Assembly (NCBI RefSeq): GCF_018531465.1
Contig: NZ_JAHDTF010000057.1
Span: 1-35,420, forward strand
Direction: 5' to 3'
DNA: 35,420 nt
DNA from: Sphaerisporangium fuscum
Lineage (GTDB): Bacteria; Actinomycetota; Actinomycetes; Streptosporangiales; Streptosporangiaceae
The notes beneath the pieces were generated by a model, which had not been told where the DNA came from, did no database searches, and saw nothing but the letters and a program-made list of their open reading frames with translations. This document shows, one piece after another, positions 15,454 through 23,112 of this stretch (the stretch's first letter is position 1; every line of letters begins with the position of its first letter). A program made the position numbers and the translations under genes.

Positions 15454-16027
15454 CCTGGTGGTTCACCGTGCCCGTGTACGTGCCGGCGACGGCCTGGGCG
15501 GGGATGCTGATGATCAGGGTGGGGTTCCAGGAGGCGGAGTTGTTACCCGAGCCCGAGGTCTTGCTGAAGGCGATGCGCGGCTGGTCCAGGGTGACCGCCG
15601 CCGCGGCGTTGGGCTGTCCCGGGACGAAGGTGCCGGTTCCGGTGGTGGCGGTGGCCGGACCCGACCAGTACTGGACGCTGCTGGCGGGGATGGTCTCGGA
15701 CGCGGTGCCGCCACCGGTGGTGAAGCTGGTGGCGGACACGGTCGCCGTCCAGGTGGCGGTGAGGGCCGCCCGCTGGTCGGAGACGGTGACCAGGCCGAGC
15801 TGGCCGGTGACCTGGTTGCCCGGGGTGTTGCCGCCGAGGTTGACCGGGCCGTCGGGCACGGTGATGGTGAGCGAGTCCGGCGCCGTGACCGTGAAGGTCA
15901 CGGTGGTGGGGCAGGTGGTCGAGGCGGGGCAGGTGCCGGCCTGGGCGGGCGTGGCGGCCGGGGCCACCAGGGTGGCCGCGGCGATGGCGACGGCCAGCAG
16001 GGCACTTTGACGGATTGTTCCAGGCAA
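15446..16027 (-). CDS. secreted WxL-like domain protein
   Basis: This 193-residue exported protein has a Sec signal peptide (about residues 1-30, ending AATPAQA). The single domain resembles the WxL surface domain. LGLVTVSDQRAALTATWTA (residues 78-96) parallels the 'LxVxDxRG..WT' motif of WxL proteins. The C terminus SWNPTLIISIPAQAVAGTYTG has the second Trp and the AGTYTG closing strand. Two cysteines (33, 39) lie at the start of the mature protein. It probably binds the cell wall non-covalently. I chose TTG at 16027, preceded by AAGGGGGAT, over the upstream GTG at 16069, which lacks such a signal. It is the first gene of the unit with the DUF916-like gene. Confidence 0.75.
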   Translation of the reverse strand: MPGTIRQSALLAVAIAAATLVAPAATPAQAGTCPASTTCPTTVTFTVTAPDSLTITVPDGPVNLGGNTPGNQVTGQLGLVTVSDQRAALTATWTATVSATSFTTGGGTASETIPASSVQYWSGPATATTGTGTFVPGQPNAAAAVTLDQPRIAFSKTSGSGNNSASWNPTLIISIPAQAVAGTYTGTVNHQVA

Positions 16028-16495
16028 CTGCCGATCCCCCTTGATCCAGGCCCATTCGGGCTGTGTCACGTGATCAGTTATTGCGCGATGATCAGCCCCC
16101 TGAAACCGGACGAACGGGCTCGTGGAAAGTTTTGATCACCTCTTGAGCGGCCTCATGATCTCCAGGCGGGTAATGGGTGATTTGGGTTGGTGGAGGGGAA
16201 TGCGAGGTTTCGCCGGGGTGCGAGACGCCCGCCGGGCCGTCATGTCTTCCGAAGTGTTCGGTGGGACTTCCGCGGGCCAGCTCCGCTATACGGACAAATG
16301 CACAACGGCCGCCCTCCTCGCGCCGGTCGTGGACGCATCTCGTGTGCTTCTTTACGTCGTATTTGCTGTGCGTGGCGGGCGTGTGCGAAACATCATTCGA
16401 TCTTGAAGTCCTAAGCTGCCAATACTTTTCGCCGAACCAAGAGAACCGACGTCTAAATAGTGCAGCGCGAACGAGACACTCCCCGAGGGAAACGG
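16028..16495. other. divergent intergenic region between two WxL-like genes
   Basis: This 468-bp stretch has no gene that I can support. It is relatively A/T-rich and contains three copies of TGATCA: 16071-16076, 16089-16094 (18 bp apart) and 16133-16138. They lie 44-111 bp upstream of the minus-strand start at 16027. TACTTT near 16422 is a possible -10 for the plus-strand gene. Confidence 0.4.
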
Positions 16496-17491
16496 ATGAG
16501 GAAAAGCCACAGCGGTGGCCTGTCGCTGATGGCCTCGATCACCTTGGCAGGCCTGCTGGCCGCACCGGCGCCCGCGTCCGGTACGGCTGTGGCGTCCGGC
16601 CGTCCGGGCCCTTTCCCCGCGTGGGCGTGGTCTCCGTCAGGAGAGGACACGCCGGCCCCCTCGCCGGCCGCACCCACGCCGTCCTCGGGCCCGGCGGGCA
16701 CGCCGTCAATCGCTCCGCCGGCCACGCCCACCGCGCCGGCCGGCACGGGCATCGAGCGAGAGGCGGGCGTCGGTGTCGGTGTCGGGCAAGAGGCCGGCAC
16801 GGGCATCGGGCGAGAGGCGTCGCCCGGTTCCGTCCCCACGCAGGCCGAGACCCCGGTTCTCGGCGCCGTGGTCACGCCGTGGCCCGTCGACGGCTCGAGG
16901 GAGGCGGCGGCACCGGTGGAGTCCGCACCTGCCGGGGTCCCTGCCACGCCAGGGCCGCGGAAGGAGGGCCGGCCACCGCGTGACCGCATGATGGACGGCG
17001 AGGCGGAAAGGGGACGGTCCGTCGAGCGCCCTCGCCGGGAACGCCGCCGGACCGCCGCCGCGCAGACCGGGCTGACGATCACCGTGCCCGACACGGCGAG
17101 CCTCGGCACCGGCACCACCGGCGGCACGATCAGCGCGAGCCTCGGCACGGTCACGGTGGAGGACGCCCGCAACGGGTCGCTCTCCTGGACGGCGACGGTG
17201 TCGGCCACCGATTTCAAGACCGGCCTCGGGTCGGCTTCACAGACCATCGCCAAAGCCAACATCGCTTACTGGTCCGGACCCGTCACCGCCTCTTCCGGCG
17301 CGGGCTCCCGCACGCCCGGGCAACAGACCGCGGCCCAGCGCGTCTCGTTGTCCACCCCGCAGACCGCGTTCCGGGGATCCAAGGCGCCGGGCATCCAGAT
17401 CACCAGCTGGCGTCCGACGATCGTGGTCACCATCCCGTCGTCCATAGCCCTCGGGGTCTACACCGGCAGCATCATCCACTCGGTGGCCTGA
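16496..17491 (+). CDS. secreted Pro/Ala-rich protein with C-terminal WxL-like domain
   Basis: This 331-residue exported protein has a signal peptide (residues 1-28). A roughly 160-residue Pro/Ala/Thr/Gly-rich, Arg-rich linker follows, with short repeats such as EAGVGVG and EAGTGIG. The C-terminal domain (residues 191-331) matches the neighbouring minus-strand WxL-like protein closely: LTITVPD, WTATVSAT, YWSGP, SW-PTI and a GVYTGSIIHSVA end. The divergent gene pair therefore comes from duplication of one domain. ATG at 16496 follows GAGGGA; a GTG at 16460 is in frame but less well placed. It probably extends a linker through the wall. No sortase motif is seen. Confidence 0.7.
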   Translation: MRKSHSGGLSLMASITLAGLLAAPAPASGTAVASGRPGPFPAWAWSPSGEDTPAPSPAAPTPSSGPAGTPSIAPPATPTAPAGTGIEREAGVGVGVGQEAGTGIGREASPGSVPTQAETPVLGAVVTPWPVDGSREAAAPVESAPAGVPATPGPRKEGRPPRDRMMDGEAERGRSVERPRRERRRTAAAQTGLTITVPDTASLGTGTTGGTISASLGTVTVEDARNGSLSWTATVSATDFKTGLGSASQTIAKANIAYWSGPVTASSGAGSRTPGQQTAAQRVSLSTPQTAFRGSKAPGIQITSWRPTIVVTIPSSIALGVYTGSIIHSVA

Positions 17492-17824
17492 GAGCGGCCT
17501 TCCCTTTCCGCGACGGCTCTTCATCGGGATCGGTACTCCCGCGGGGCCGGGTCCGGGTGGAGCCCGACCGACGGATTCGCCGATCCCCGCCGGTAGTTGG
17601 CGGACTCCTGACCGGCCACAAACGATGGCGCCGGAGGAGGAACGGCGTGGCCGGGAGATATTTGAACGGCTGGGCCGGTCATAAATGATTTCGCCGATTC
17701 GGGCCGTGGAGAGCGCTTGTGCCGGTATCGGAGCAGTCCATTCACGGCAGTGGTCCGCCATGCCGCGAAATCGCATGAATCCGTCCAGTTCCGATTTCTT
17801 GCTCATATTCCTGGAAGGGATGTC
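17492..17824. other. 333-bp upstream region of the Vgb-like gene with direct repeats
   Basis: There is no gene here. Two 24-bp degenerate copies at 17612-17635 and 17675-17698 share the pattern CCGG(C/T)CA(C/T)AAA(C/T)GAT with CGCCG, 63 bp apart. They could be regulator sites. TTGAAC (17662-17667) and AATGAT (17684-17689) form a weak promoter candidate that overlaps the second copy. Confidence 0.4.
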
Positions 17825-18928
17825 ATGCATCGCAGCTCGAAACTCCTGGGCTACCTCCTTATGGCCATGGCGCTGGTCCTGGCGGCGAGTCCACCCGTCT
17901 CCGCCTCGGCCGCGCCGCCACCCCACCGTCCCTCGCCCGCGCGTCCGTGGGCGAGACTCTGCCTCAAACTGAAGCTGCAGCCACGGCACAAGAACATCCG
18001 GTGCGTCTTCCCGCCCGCGCCACGGGTGGCGAAGCGGGCCATGCTGACGCCGACCATCAACGAGATCTCCATCCCGACCACCCCGTCGACCCCGGTCGGG
18101 ATCGCCTCCGGACCGGACGGCAACGTGTGGTTCACCGAAAACTACGCCAACAAGATCGGCAAGGTGACCACGGGGGGCGTCTTCACCGAGTACTCCCTGC
18201 CCACCGCCGACTCCCAGCCCGCGCACATCACCACCGGCCCCGACGGGGCCGTCTGGTTCACCGAGGCGACCAACAACAAGATCGGGCGCATCACCACCTC
18301 GGGCACCATCACGGAGTACGCGCTGCCGACCTCCGCCGCCTATCCCTGGTCGATAACGGTCGGCCCGGACGGCGATCTGTGGTTCACCGAGACGGACGCC
18401 AACAAGATCGGCCAGATCGACACCTCGGGCAACATCACCGAATACTCGTTGCCGACCGCCGGCGCCTACCCGCTGTTCATCACCGCCGGTCCGGACGGCA
18501 ACCTGTGGTTCACCGAGCCTCTGGCGGGCAGCGTCGCACGGATCACCACCGGTGGAACGGTCACCGAATTCGCCGCTCCCTCCGGCGCGATGCCGCTCGG
18601 CATCACCACCGGATCGGACGGGAACCTGTGGTACGGCGACGGCAACGGCAAGGTCGGCTCGGTCGACACCTCCGGCAGCACCTTCACCGAGTACTCCCTC
18701 AGCGACCCCAACAGCTTCCCGTGGGGGATGACCCTCGGCCTCGACGACAACGTGTGGTTCGTCGAGCAGTCCGCCGGCAACGTCGCCAACGTCACCACGA
18801 CCGGCACGATCAGCGAGTACGCCCTGCCCACCAGCGTCGCCGGGCCGCTGCAGATCATCGTCGCGTCCGACAACAACTACTGGATCACGGAGGACTACGT
18901 CGACCAGCTCGCCATAGTGACTCCCTGA
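17825..18928 (+). CDS. secreted Vgb-like seven-bladed beta-propeller protein
   Basis: This 367-residue exported protein has a signal peptide (YLLMAMALVLAASPPVSASA). An Arg/Pro-rich segment of about 60 residues with two cysteines leads to seven blades, each of the form 'GPDGNxWFTEx..NKIGxITTxGxxTEYxLP'. The Vgb (virginiamycin B lyase) family has this fold and Mg-dependent lyase activity that relies on conserved His. Apart from the leader region, only one His (PAHIT) is present in the propeller. Streptogramin lyase activity is therefore unlikely, and the propeller probably has a binding or structural role outside the cell. ATG at 17825 follows GGAAGGGA. A terminator follows. Confidence 0.85.
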   Translation: MHRSSKLLGYLLMAMALVLAASPPVSASAAPPPHRPSPARPWARLCLKLKLQPRHKNIRCVFPPAPRVAKRAMLTPTINEISIPTTPSTPVGIASGPDGNVWFTENYANKIGKVTTGGVFTEYSLPTADSQPAHITTGPDGAVWFTEATNNKIGRITTSGTITEYALPTSAAYPWSITVGPDGDLWFTETDANKIGQIDTSGNITEYSLPTAGAYPLFITAGPDGNLWFTEPLAGSVARITTGGTVTEFAAPSGAMPLGITTGSDGNLWYGDGNGKVGSVDTSGSTFTEYSLSDPNSFPWGMTLGLDDNVWFVEQSAGNVANVTTTGTISEYALPTSVAGPLQIIVASDNNYWITEDYVDQLAIVTP

Positions 18929-18934
18929 CCTGAT

Positions 18935-18966
18935 CGGCAGCCGCCGTCGATCCGGGGCGGCTGCCG
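18935..18966 (+). terminator. terminator of the Vgb-like gene
   Basis: CGGCAGCCGCC (18935-18945) and GGCGGCTGCCG (18956-18966) form an 11-bp perfect stem around a 10-nt loop, starting 6 bases after the stop. TCTTCTT follows, as in an intrinsic terminator. Confidence 0.9.
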
Positions 18967-18974
18967 TCTTCTTC

Positions 18975-19002
18975 ACCTCGCCGGCCCCGCGGCCGGCGAG
19001 GT
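18975..19002 (-). terminator. terminator of the signal-peptidase operon
   Basis: ACCTCGCCGGCC (18975-18986) and GGCCGGCGAGGT (18991-19002) form a 12-bp perfect stem with a CCGC loop. On the minus strand it starts at the stop codon of the signal peptidase. It lies back-to-back with the terminator of the convergent Vgb-like gene. Confidence 0.85.
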
Positions 19003-19553
19003 CATGCGTCGCCGTCCTCCTGGGAGGGAGCGTCCGGGCGCCGGGTGGCGAGCCAGGCGAGGGCGAGCAGGCCGAGCGCGGTCAGGGCGAGCAGCTCGTA
19101 CCGCGCCTGTCGCCACCACAGGACGGGCATGCCGATCCAGGGAACACGGAGCCGTCCGATGCCGAGGATGTTCCTGGCCGGCGAGGCCGTGGAGTCGGGC
19201 CGGGGGTTGGCGTCGCCCGCGGTGACGATCCGGCCGTCCGGCAGGACGCGGTGCACGCGGTGGGTCAGCAGCCGGTCCGGGTCGGCCGGGTCGCGGAGGA
19301 GCACCACCTGGCCGGCGACGAGCGTGCGGGCGGGGATGTGGTCGTAGACCACGACGTCGCCAGGGTCGATGGCGGGGCCCATCGACCCGGTGAGGATCAC
19401 GGTTGCCTGCCAGCCGGGGAGCAGCGTCGGAAGCTGTGACCAGGTGAGCAGGCCGACGAGTACGCCGAGGGTGGCACGCGCCGCAGCGGACCCGGCGACC
19501 TGGATCCGCCGCGCTGCCCGGCGGGGCTCGCCGGCGGTGGGTGTGGGGTTCAC
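19002..19553 (-). CDS. signal peptidase I, ER/SipW type
   Basis: This 183-residue membrane protease has a first helix (about residues 23-45), then the catalytic TGSMGPAIDPGDVV (Ser57). LLTHRVHRV (His98) and GDANPRPD (Asp114) complete the pattern, and a second helix (about residues 153-170) follows. Ser-His-Asp without the bacterial Lys is the pattern of archaeal, ER and SipW-type enzymes, which cut the leaders of TasA-like proteins. GTG at 19553 is preceded by no good ribosome-binding site. The larger frame (to 19706) lies in the TasA-like gene. It is 17 bp after that gene, so it is its dedicated peptidase by position. Confidence 0.85.
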   Translation of the reverse strand: MNPTPTAGEPRRAARRIQVAGSAAARATLGVLVGLLTWSQLPTLLPGWQATVILTGSMGPAIDPGDVVVYDHIPARTLVAGQVVLLRDPADPDRLLTHRVHRVLPDGRIVTAGDANPRPDSTASPARNILGIGRLRVPWIGMPVLWWRQARYELLALTALGLLALAWLATRRPDAPSQEDGDA

Positions 19554-19570
19554 CTGCCGTTTGAGAGTGA

Positions 19571-20167
19571 TCAGCTGTTCTGCGCTTCCCAGACGAAGTT
19601 GACGGTCGGTGTGGAGCCGCTCTCGGTCGACGGTGGAGCGGCGTTGCTGAACGTCCAGGTGAAGCGGTAGGTGAGGTCCTCCGGTGGGGTGCCCGTCAGG
19701 GACCACGGGCCGACGCCGGTGGCGAAGTTCGTGTGGTTGGCGGTGAAGTCCGCCAAGGTGCCGTTGTAGGCGGTGCCACCGGTGGGATTGAACGCCGCGC
19801 AGCTGGCGAAGGTGCCGCCGGTACCCTCCTCGATCTTCAGGTTGATGTACGGGCTCACGTCGGTGGTCGGCGGGGCCGTGATGTTGGCGTAGAGCTTGAC
19901 CGCGCTGGGGACGCTGGCGGTCGAGGTGACCTTGATGCAGTGGCTTCCGGTGTTGCCGGGCACCATGTTGGTCACCTGGAACATCGGGACGCCGCCGCTG
20001 TCGTTCGTCAGGTTGACGGTTCCGACCGACCAGGTGTTACCGGGGTTGGTGGTGGTCCCGATGAAGCTGGCGTTCGATGCCTGCCATACCAGCACCCCGC
20101 TGAGGAGCAGCCCAATTGGCATCGCAAGAAATTGGGACATATTGAGTCTTGTGCGTTGCTTAGCCAC
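19571..20167 (-). CDS. TasA/camelysin-like secreted protein
   Basis: This 198-residue protein has an N-terminal leader (residues 10-31, MPIGLLLSGVLVWQASNA). The ASFIGTTTNPGNTWSVGTVNL block is the SipW-type signal and first strand of TasA-like proteins. The following mature part is a Thr/Ser/Gly-rich beta domain with the 'CIKVTSTASVPSAVKLYANI' segment typical of camelysin folds. In Bacillus such proteins form fibres of the biofilm matrix; here that role is an inference. GTG at 20167 has CGGAGA upstream. It lies between the RCC1 gene and the signal peptidase, in the same direction. Confidence 0.8.
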   Translation of the reverse strand: MAKQRTRLNMSQFLAMPIGLLLSGVLVWQASNASFIGTTTNPGNTWSVGTVNLTNDSGGVPMFQVTNMVPGNTGSHCIKVTSTASVPSAVKLYANITAPPTTDVSPYINLKIEEGTGGTFASCAAFNPTGGTAYNGTLADFTANHTNFATGVGPWSLTGTPPEDLTYRFTWTFSNAAPPSTESGSTPTVNFVWEAQNS

Positions 20168-20266
20168 GTCAGGTCTCCGGCATCGTGATCCACTTCGGTG
20201 TCTGCTTTTTCCCCTGACGAAAAGGACGCCAACATGCACTTCCCGTAAAACACCGATCATCTCCCG

Positions 20267-21448
20267 CTAAGCAAGCGACAGGGTCATGAAAGCATCGGGT
20301 CCCGTGGCGACGAGGCTTCCGGAGAAGCCGGATATCTGAGTAGGGGTCGTCGTGCTCACGGTGTCACCGAGGCCGAGCTGGCCGGAGGAATTGTTCCCCC
20401 AGCACCAGACGGTGGCGCCGCCGCGCAGGCCGCAGGTGTGCGTGGAACCCGCGGTGACGGAGGCCCAGGTGCTCACCACGTCGACCTGCGCAGGGCTGAG
20501 GCGGTTGGTGGTGTCGCCGAGGCCGAGCTGGCCGAAGGCGTTGTTCCCCCAGCACCACAGGACTCCGTCCTGCAGGCCGCAGCTCTGCGCGCCGCCCAGG
20601 GCGGGCGCGCCCTGCCAGGCTTTGGAGGGGCCGACCTGTGCGGGAATGAGGCGGTTGACGGTGTCGCCCACGCCGAGCTGGCCGGAGGAGTTGTTACCCC
20701 AGCAGAACAGCAGGCCGTCGGTACGTACCGCGCAGGTGTGCGCAGTGCCCGTGCTCACCGACTTCGCGGGAAGAAGGAGCACCTGCGTCGGGAAGGCGCG
20801 ATTGGTGGTGCCGCCGACGCCGAGCTGGCCGCTGGAGTTGTCGCCCCAGCACCACACCGTGTTGCCCTGCTGGACGCCGCAGGTGTGCGAGCCTCCGGCC
20901 GCGGCCATCTGCCAGCGGGAAAAGGCGCCGACCTGCGTCGGGGTGGAGCGGTTGACGTTGTCACCGAGGCCGAGCTGGCCGGAGGAGTTGTCGCCCCAGC
21001 ACCACAGGGTGCCGTCGGTGCGAAGGGCGCAGGCATACTTGTTCCCGGTGGTCACCGAATTCCACGTCGTGACCGCGCCGACCTGCACAGGGACCAGCCG
21101 GTTGGTGGTGTCGCCGAGGCCGAGCTGGCCGGAGGAGTTGTTCCCCCAGCACCACAGGGTGCCGTCGCTGCGGACGGCACAGCTGAACGCCCCGCCCGTG
21201 GCCGGACCGGCCCAGGTCGTGTCGGACCCGACATGCACCGGGCTGACGCTGTCGGCGGTGTTGCCGATCCCGAGCTGCCCCGAGTCGTTCCTGCCCCAGT
21301 CGGTCAGATTGCCGGTGGGGTAGACCGAGGCCGCTCTCCAGGTTCCGGTGGTGGACGTCTTGCCGGAGAAAACGGCGAACGCCGTGGTCGCGGGCATGAT
21401 GCCGGCCAGGGCCGCGAGGGCGGCCGTCCAGCGCCTGCGAAGGACCAT
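20267..21448 (-). CDS. secreted RCC1-repeat beta-propeller protein
   Basis: This 393-residue protein has a leader (RRRWTAALAALAGIMPATTAFA). A VFSGKTSTTGTWRAASVY segment follows, which resembles the region just after a SipW-type cleavage site. About seven RCC1-type repeats then have the form 'WCWGNNSSGQLGLGDTTNR.xPxQVG', one per 50 residues. The repeats carry paired cysteines (C..L/VWCWG) that may form disulfides. The DNA repeats at about 150-bp steps (a GCCGAGCTGGCC core) are strongly alike, which suggests recent internal duplication. ATG at 21448 is 8-9 nt after GGAGA; ATG at 21463 lacks a ribosome-binding site. It is probably exported with the TasA-like protein, and its partner is unknown. 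Confidence 0.85.
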   Translation of the reverse strand: MVLRRRWTAALAALAGIMPATTAFAVFSGKTSTTGTWRAASVYPTGNLTDWGRNDSGQLGIGNTADSVSPVHVGSDTTWAGPATGGAFSCAVRSDGTLWCWGNNSSGQLGLGDTTNRLVPVQVGAVTTWNSVTTGNKYACALRTDGTLWCWGDNSSGQLGLGDNVNRSTPTQVGAFSRWQMAAAGGSHTCGVQQGNTVWCWGDNSSGQLGVGGTTNRAFPTQVLLLPAKSVSTGTAHTCAVRTDGLLFCWGNNSSGQLGVGDTVNRLIPAQVGPSKAWQGAPALGGAQSCGLQDGVLWCWGNNAFGQLGLGDTTNRLSPAQVDVVSTWASVTAGSTHTCGLRGGATVWCWGNNSSGQLGLGDTVSTTTPTQISGFSGSLVATGPDAFMTLSLA

Positions 21449-21766
21449 TTCCGTATTCTCCATACAGCGGAAACACCATCGTTGATCATCGGACGTCACG
21501 CTAGCAGGAGGGTTCAATTGAGATGAGTGAGCGGTCCGTTGGCGTGTCGTGCGGACGAAACCCGATATGTCGCCGCTCGATAATTCATCGGGGCGGTGGG
21601 GTCTCTTTAGCCTGCTGCGGAATTGCTGTGGGACGGCGCGGGATCCGGTTCCGTGCTCCTGCGGGCAGAGGCGGCCGGGCGCCGGGCGGGAAATGAATTG
21701 CGTTGTGCGGTCGGTGTGGCTAGCCTCGAATGCTCCTTTTCCCTGCCTTGGATCGGATAGATAGTC
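21449..21766. other. intergenic region between the RCC1 and MFS genes
   Basis: This 318-bp divergent region holds no gene that I can support. Its right end carries the MFS promoter (21698-21726). The left half upstream of the RCC1 gene has no clear promoter. Confidence 0.5.
21698..21726 (+). promoter_or_regulatory. sigma-70-like promoter of the MFS gene
   Basis: TTGCGT (21698-21703), 17 bp, then TAGCCT (21721-21726) is a good housekeeping-type promoter. The expected start is near 21733, which leaves a leader of about 34 nt before the ATG at 21767. Confidence 0.65.
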
Positions 21767-23044
21767 ATGTCGTGGCGCGCTCTCGCCCGTCGCTTCCCCG
21801 TTCTCGCGATCCGGGACTTCCGGCTCCTGCTCGCCGACCGTCTGATCGCACCGGGCGCCTTCGCCTTCTCGACGGTCGGCGTGTCGTTCGCGGTGCTGGA
21901 CATCACCGGGTCCACCGCCGACCTGTCGTACGTGCTCGCCGCCCAGATCGCGCCGTCTCTGGTGTTCACGCTGATCAGCGGGGTCGTGGCCGACCGCTTG
22001 CCCCCTCAGCGGGTCATCGTGGCCGCGAACATCATGATCGCGATCGGCGAGGGCGGGCTGGGTCTCCTCGTGCTGACCGGCCAGGCCCTGCTGTGGCAGA
22101 TGATCCTGCTGGAGATGCTGACCGGTGTCGGCATGGCGGTCTTCTGGCCGGCGTCGCAGGCGTTGCTGCCCAAGATCGTGCCCGACACGCTGCTGCAGCA
22201 GGCCAACGCCGTCAGCAGGCTGGCCATGAACGTCGCGACGACCGGCGGGGCCGCGGTCGCCGGCATCGTGGTGGCGGCCATCGGACCGGGGTGGGCCCTG
22301 ACCATCTGCGGCGCCGGGCTGGTGAGCACCATCCCGCTGCTTCTGTCCATCAGGGCCACCGGCCACGAGCGGGTCGAGAGCGCCGGCATGCTGAGAGAGC
22401 TGCGCGACGGCTGGTCGGAGTTCATCTCCCACACCTGGCTGTGGGCGATCACCGCGCAGTTCTGCTTCACCCTGATGGCGTGGTACGGCGGGTTCCAGGT
22501 GCTCGGCCCCGTCGTGGCGAAGGCCGAACTCGGCGGCCCCGCGGCGTGGGGGGCGATCACCGCGGCCGAGGCGCTCGGCCTGATCGTCGGCGGTGTGTTG
22601 TCGCTGCGGTTCACCCCGCGCAGACCCATGCTCTTCGTGGCGGCCATGGGCGGAGCCATAGCGATCATGCCGCTGTCCCTGGCGATGCACTGGGCACTGC
22701 CGGCGGTCTGCGTGGCCGCGGTCGTCCTCAATCTGGCGATGGAGGTCATGATGGTGCAGTGGAGCGTGGCGCTGGCCCGGAACGTTCCGCCGGAGAAGCT
22801 GGCGAGGGTCTCGGCCTACGACGCGCTCGGATCGGTGATGGCCATGCCGCTGGGGGCGCTGGTGGCGGGGCCGATGGCGGCCAAGGCGGGGCCGGCGGCC
22901 ACGCAGTACGGCGCCGCGGCGCTGATCGTCGTGGCGGCGGCGCTGACCCTGCTGTCCCGTGAGGTACGCACCATGCGCTCGTCCCCGGGAGTGTCCTCGG
23001 AGGTCGGCGGGCCGTCCGCGTCCGCCACTTCGGCACCGCAGTGA
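21767..23044 (+). CDS. MFS transporter (exporter-like)
   Basis: This 425-residue integral membrane protein has about 12 hydrophobic segments. ADRLPPQRVIVAANIMIAIGEG lies in the loop and next helix after helix 2, near residues 74-95, the place of the MFS motif A. The N terminus (RFPVLAIRDFRLLLADRLIAPGAFAFS) is typical of MFS_3-type exporters. The C-terminal Ser/Ala-rich tail is cytoplasmic. It probably exports a small compound by proton antiport, with substrate unknown. The ATG at 21767 is preceded by GGATAG, a weak ribosome-binding site, and by a good promoter. It diverges from the RCC1 gene. Confidence 0.85.
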   Translation: MSWRALARRFPVLAIRDFRLLLADRLIAPGAFAFSTVGVSFAVLDITGSTADLSYVLAAQIAPSLVFTLISGVVADRLPPQRVIVAANIMIAIGEGGLGLLVLTGQALLWQMILLEMLTGVGMAVFWPASQALLPKIVPDTLLQQANAVSRLAMNVATTGGAAVAGIVVAAIGPGWALTICGAGLVSTIPLLLSIRATGHERVESAGMLRELRDGWSEFISHTWLWAITAQFCFTLMAWYGGFQVLGPVVAKAELGGPAAWGAITAAEALGLIVGGVLSLRFTPRRPMLFVAAMGGAIAIMPLSLAMHWALPAVCVAAVVLNLAMEVMMVQWSVALARNVPPEKLARVSAYDALGSVMAMPLGALVAGPMAAKAGPAATQYGAAALIVVAAALTLLSREVRTMRSSPGVSSEVGGPSASATSAPQ

Positions 23045-23112
23045 CCGGCCCGAAAAGGCGCTCAGCGCATGACGGAAACGACCCCCGCCGACAGGAATCA
23101 TGACGTGTCGTA

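Noticed and set aside
17947..18933. 328-residue plus-strand frame
   Set aside because: It is an Arg/His/Gln-rich shadow of the Vgb-like gene in another frame.
20352..21323. plus-strand frame opposite the RCC1 repeats
   Set aside because: The repeating Ser/Pro/Trp peptide is only the antisense of the RCC1 repeats.
20267..23101. 944-residue frame including the RCC1 repeats
   Set aside because: The part beyond 21463 is antisense to the MFS gene, and the real start is at 21448.
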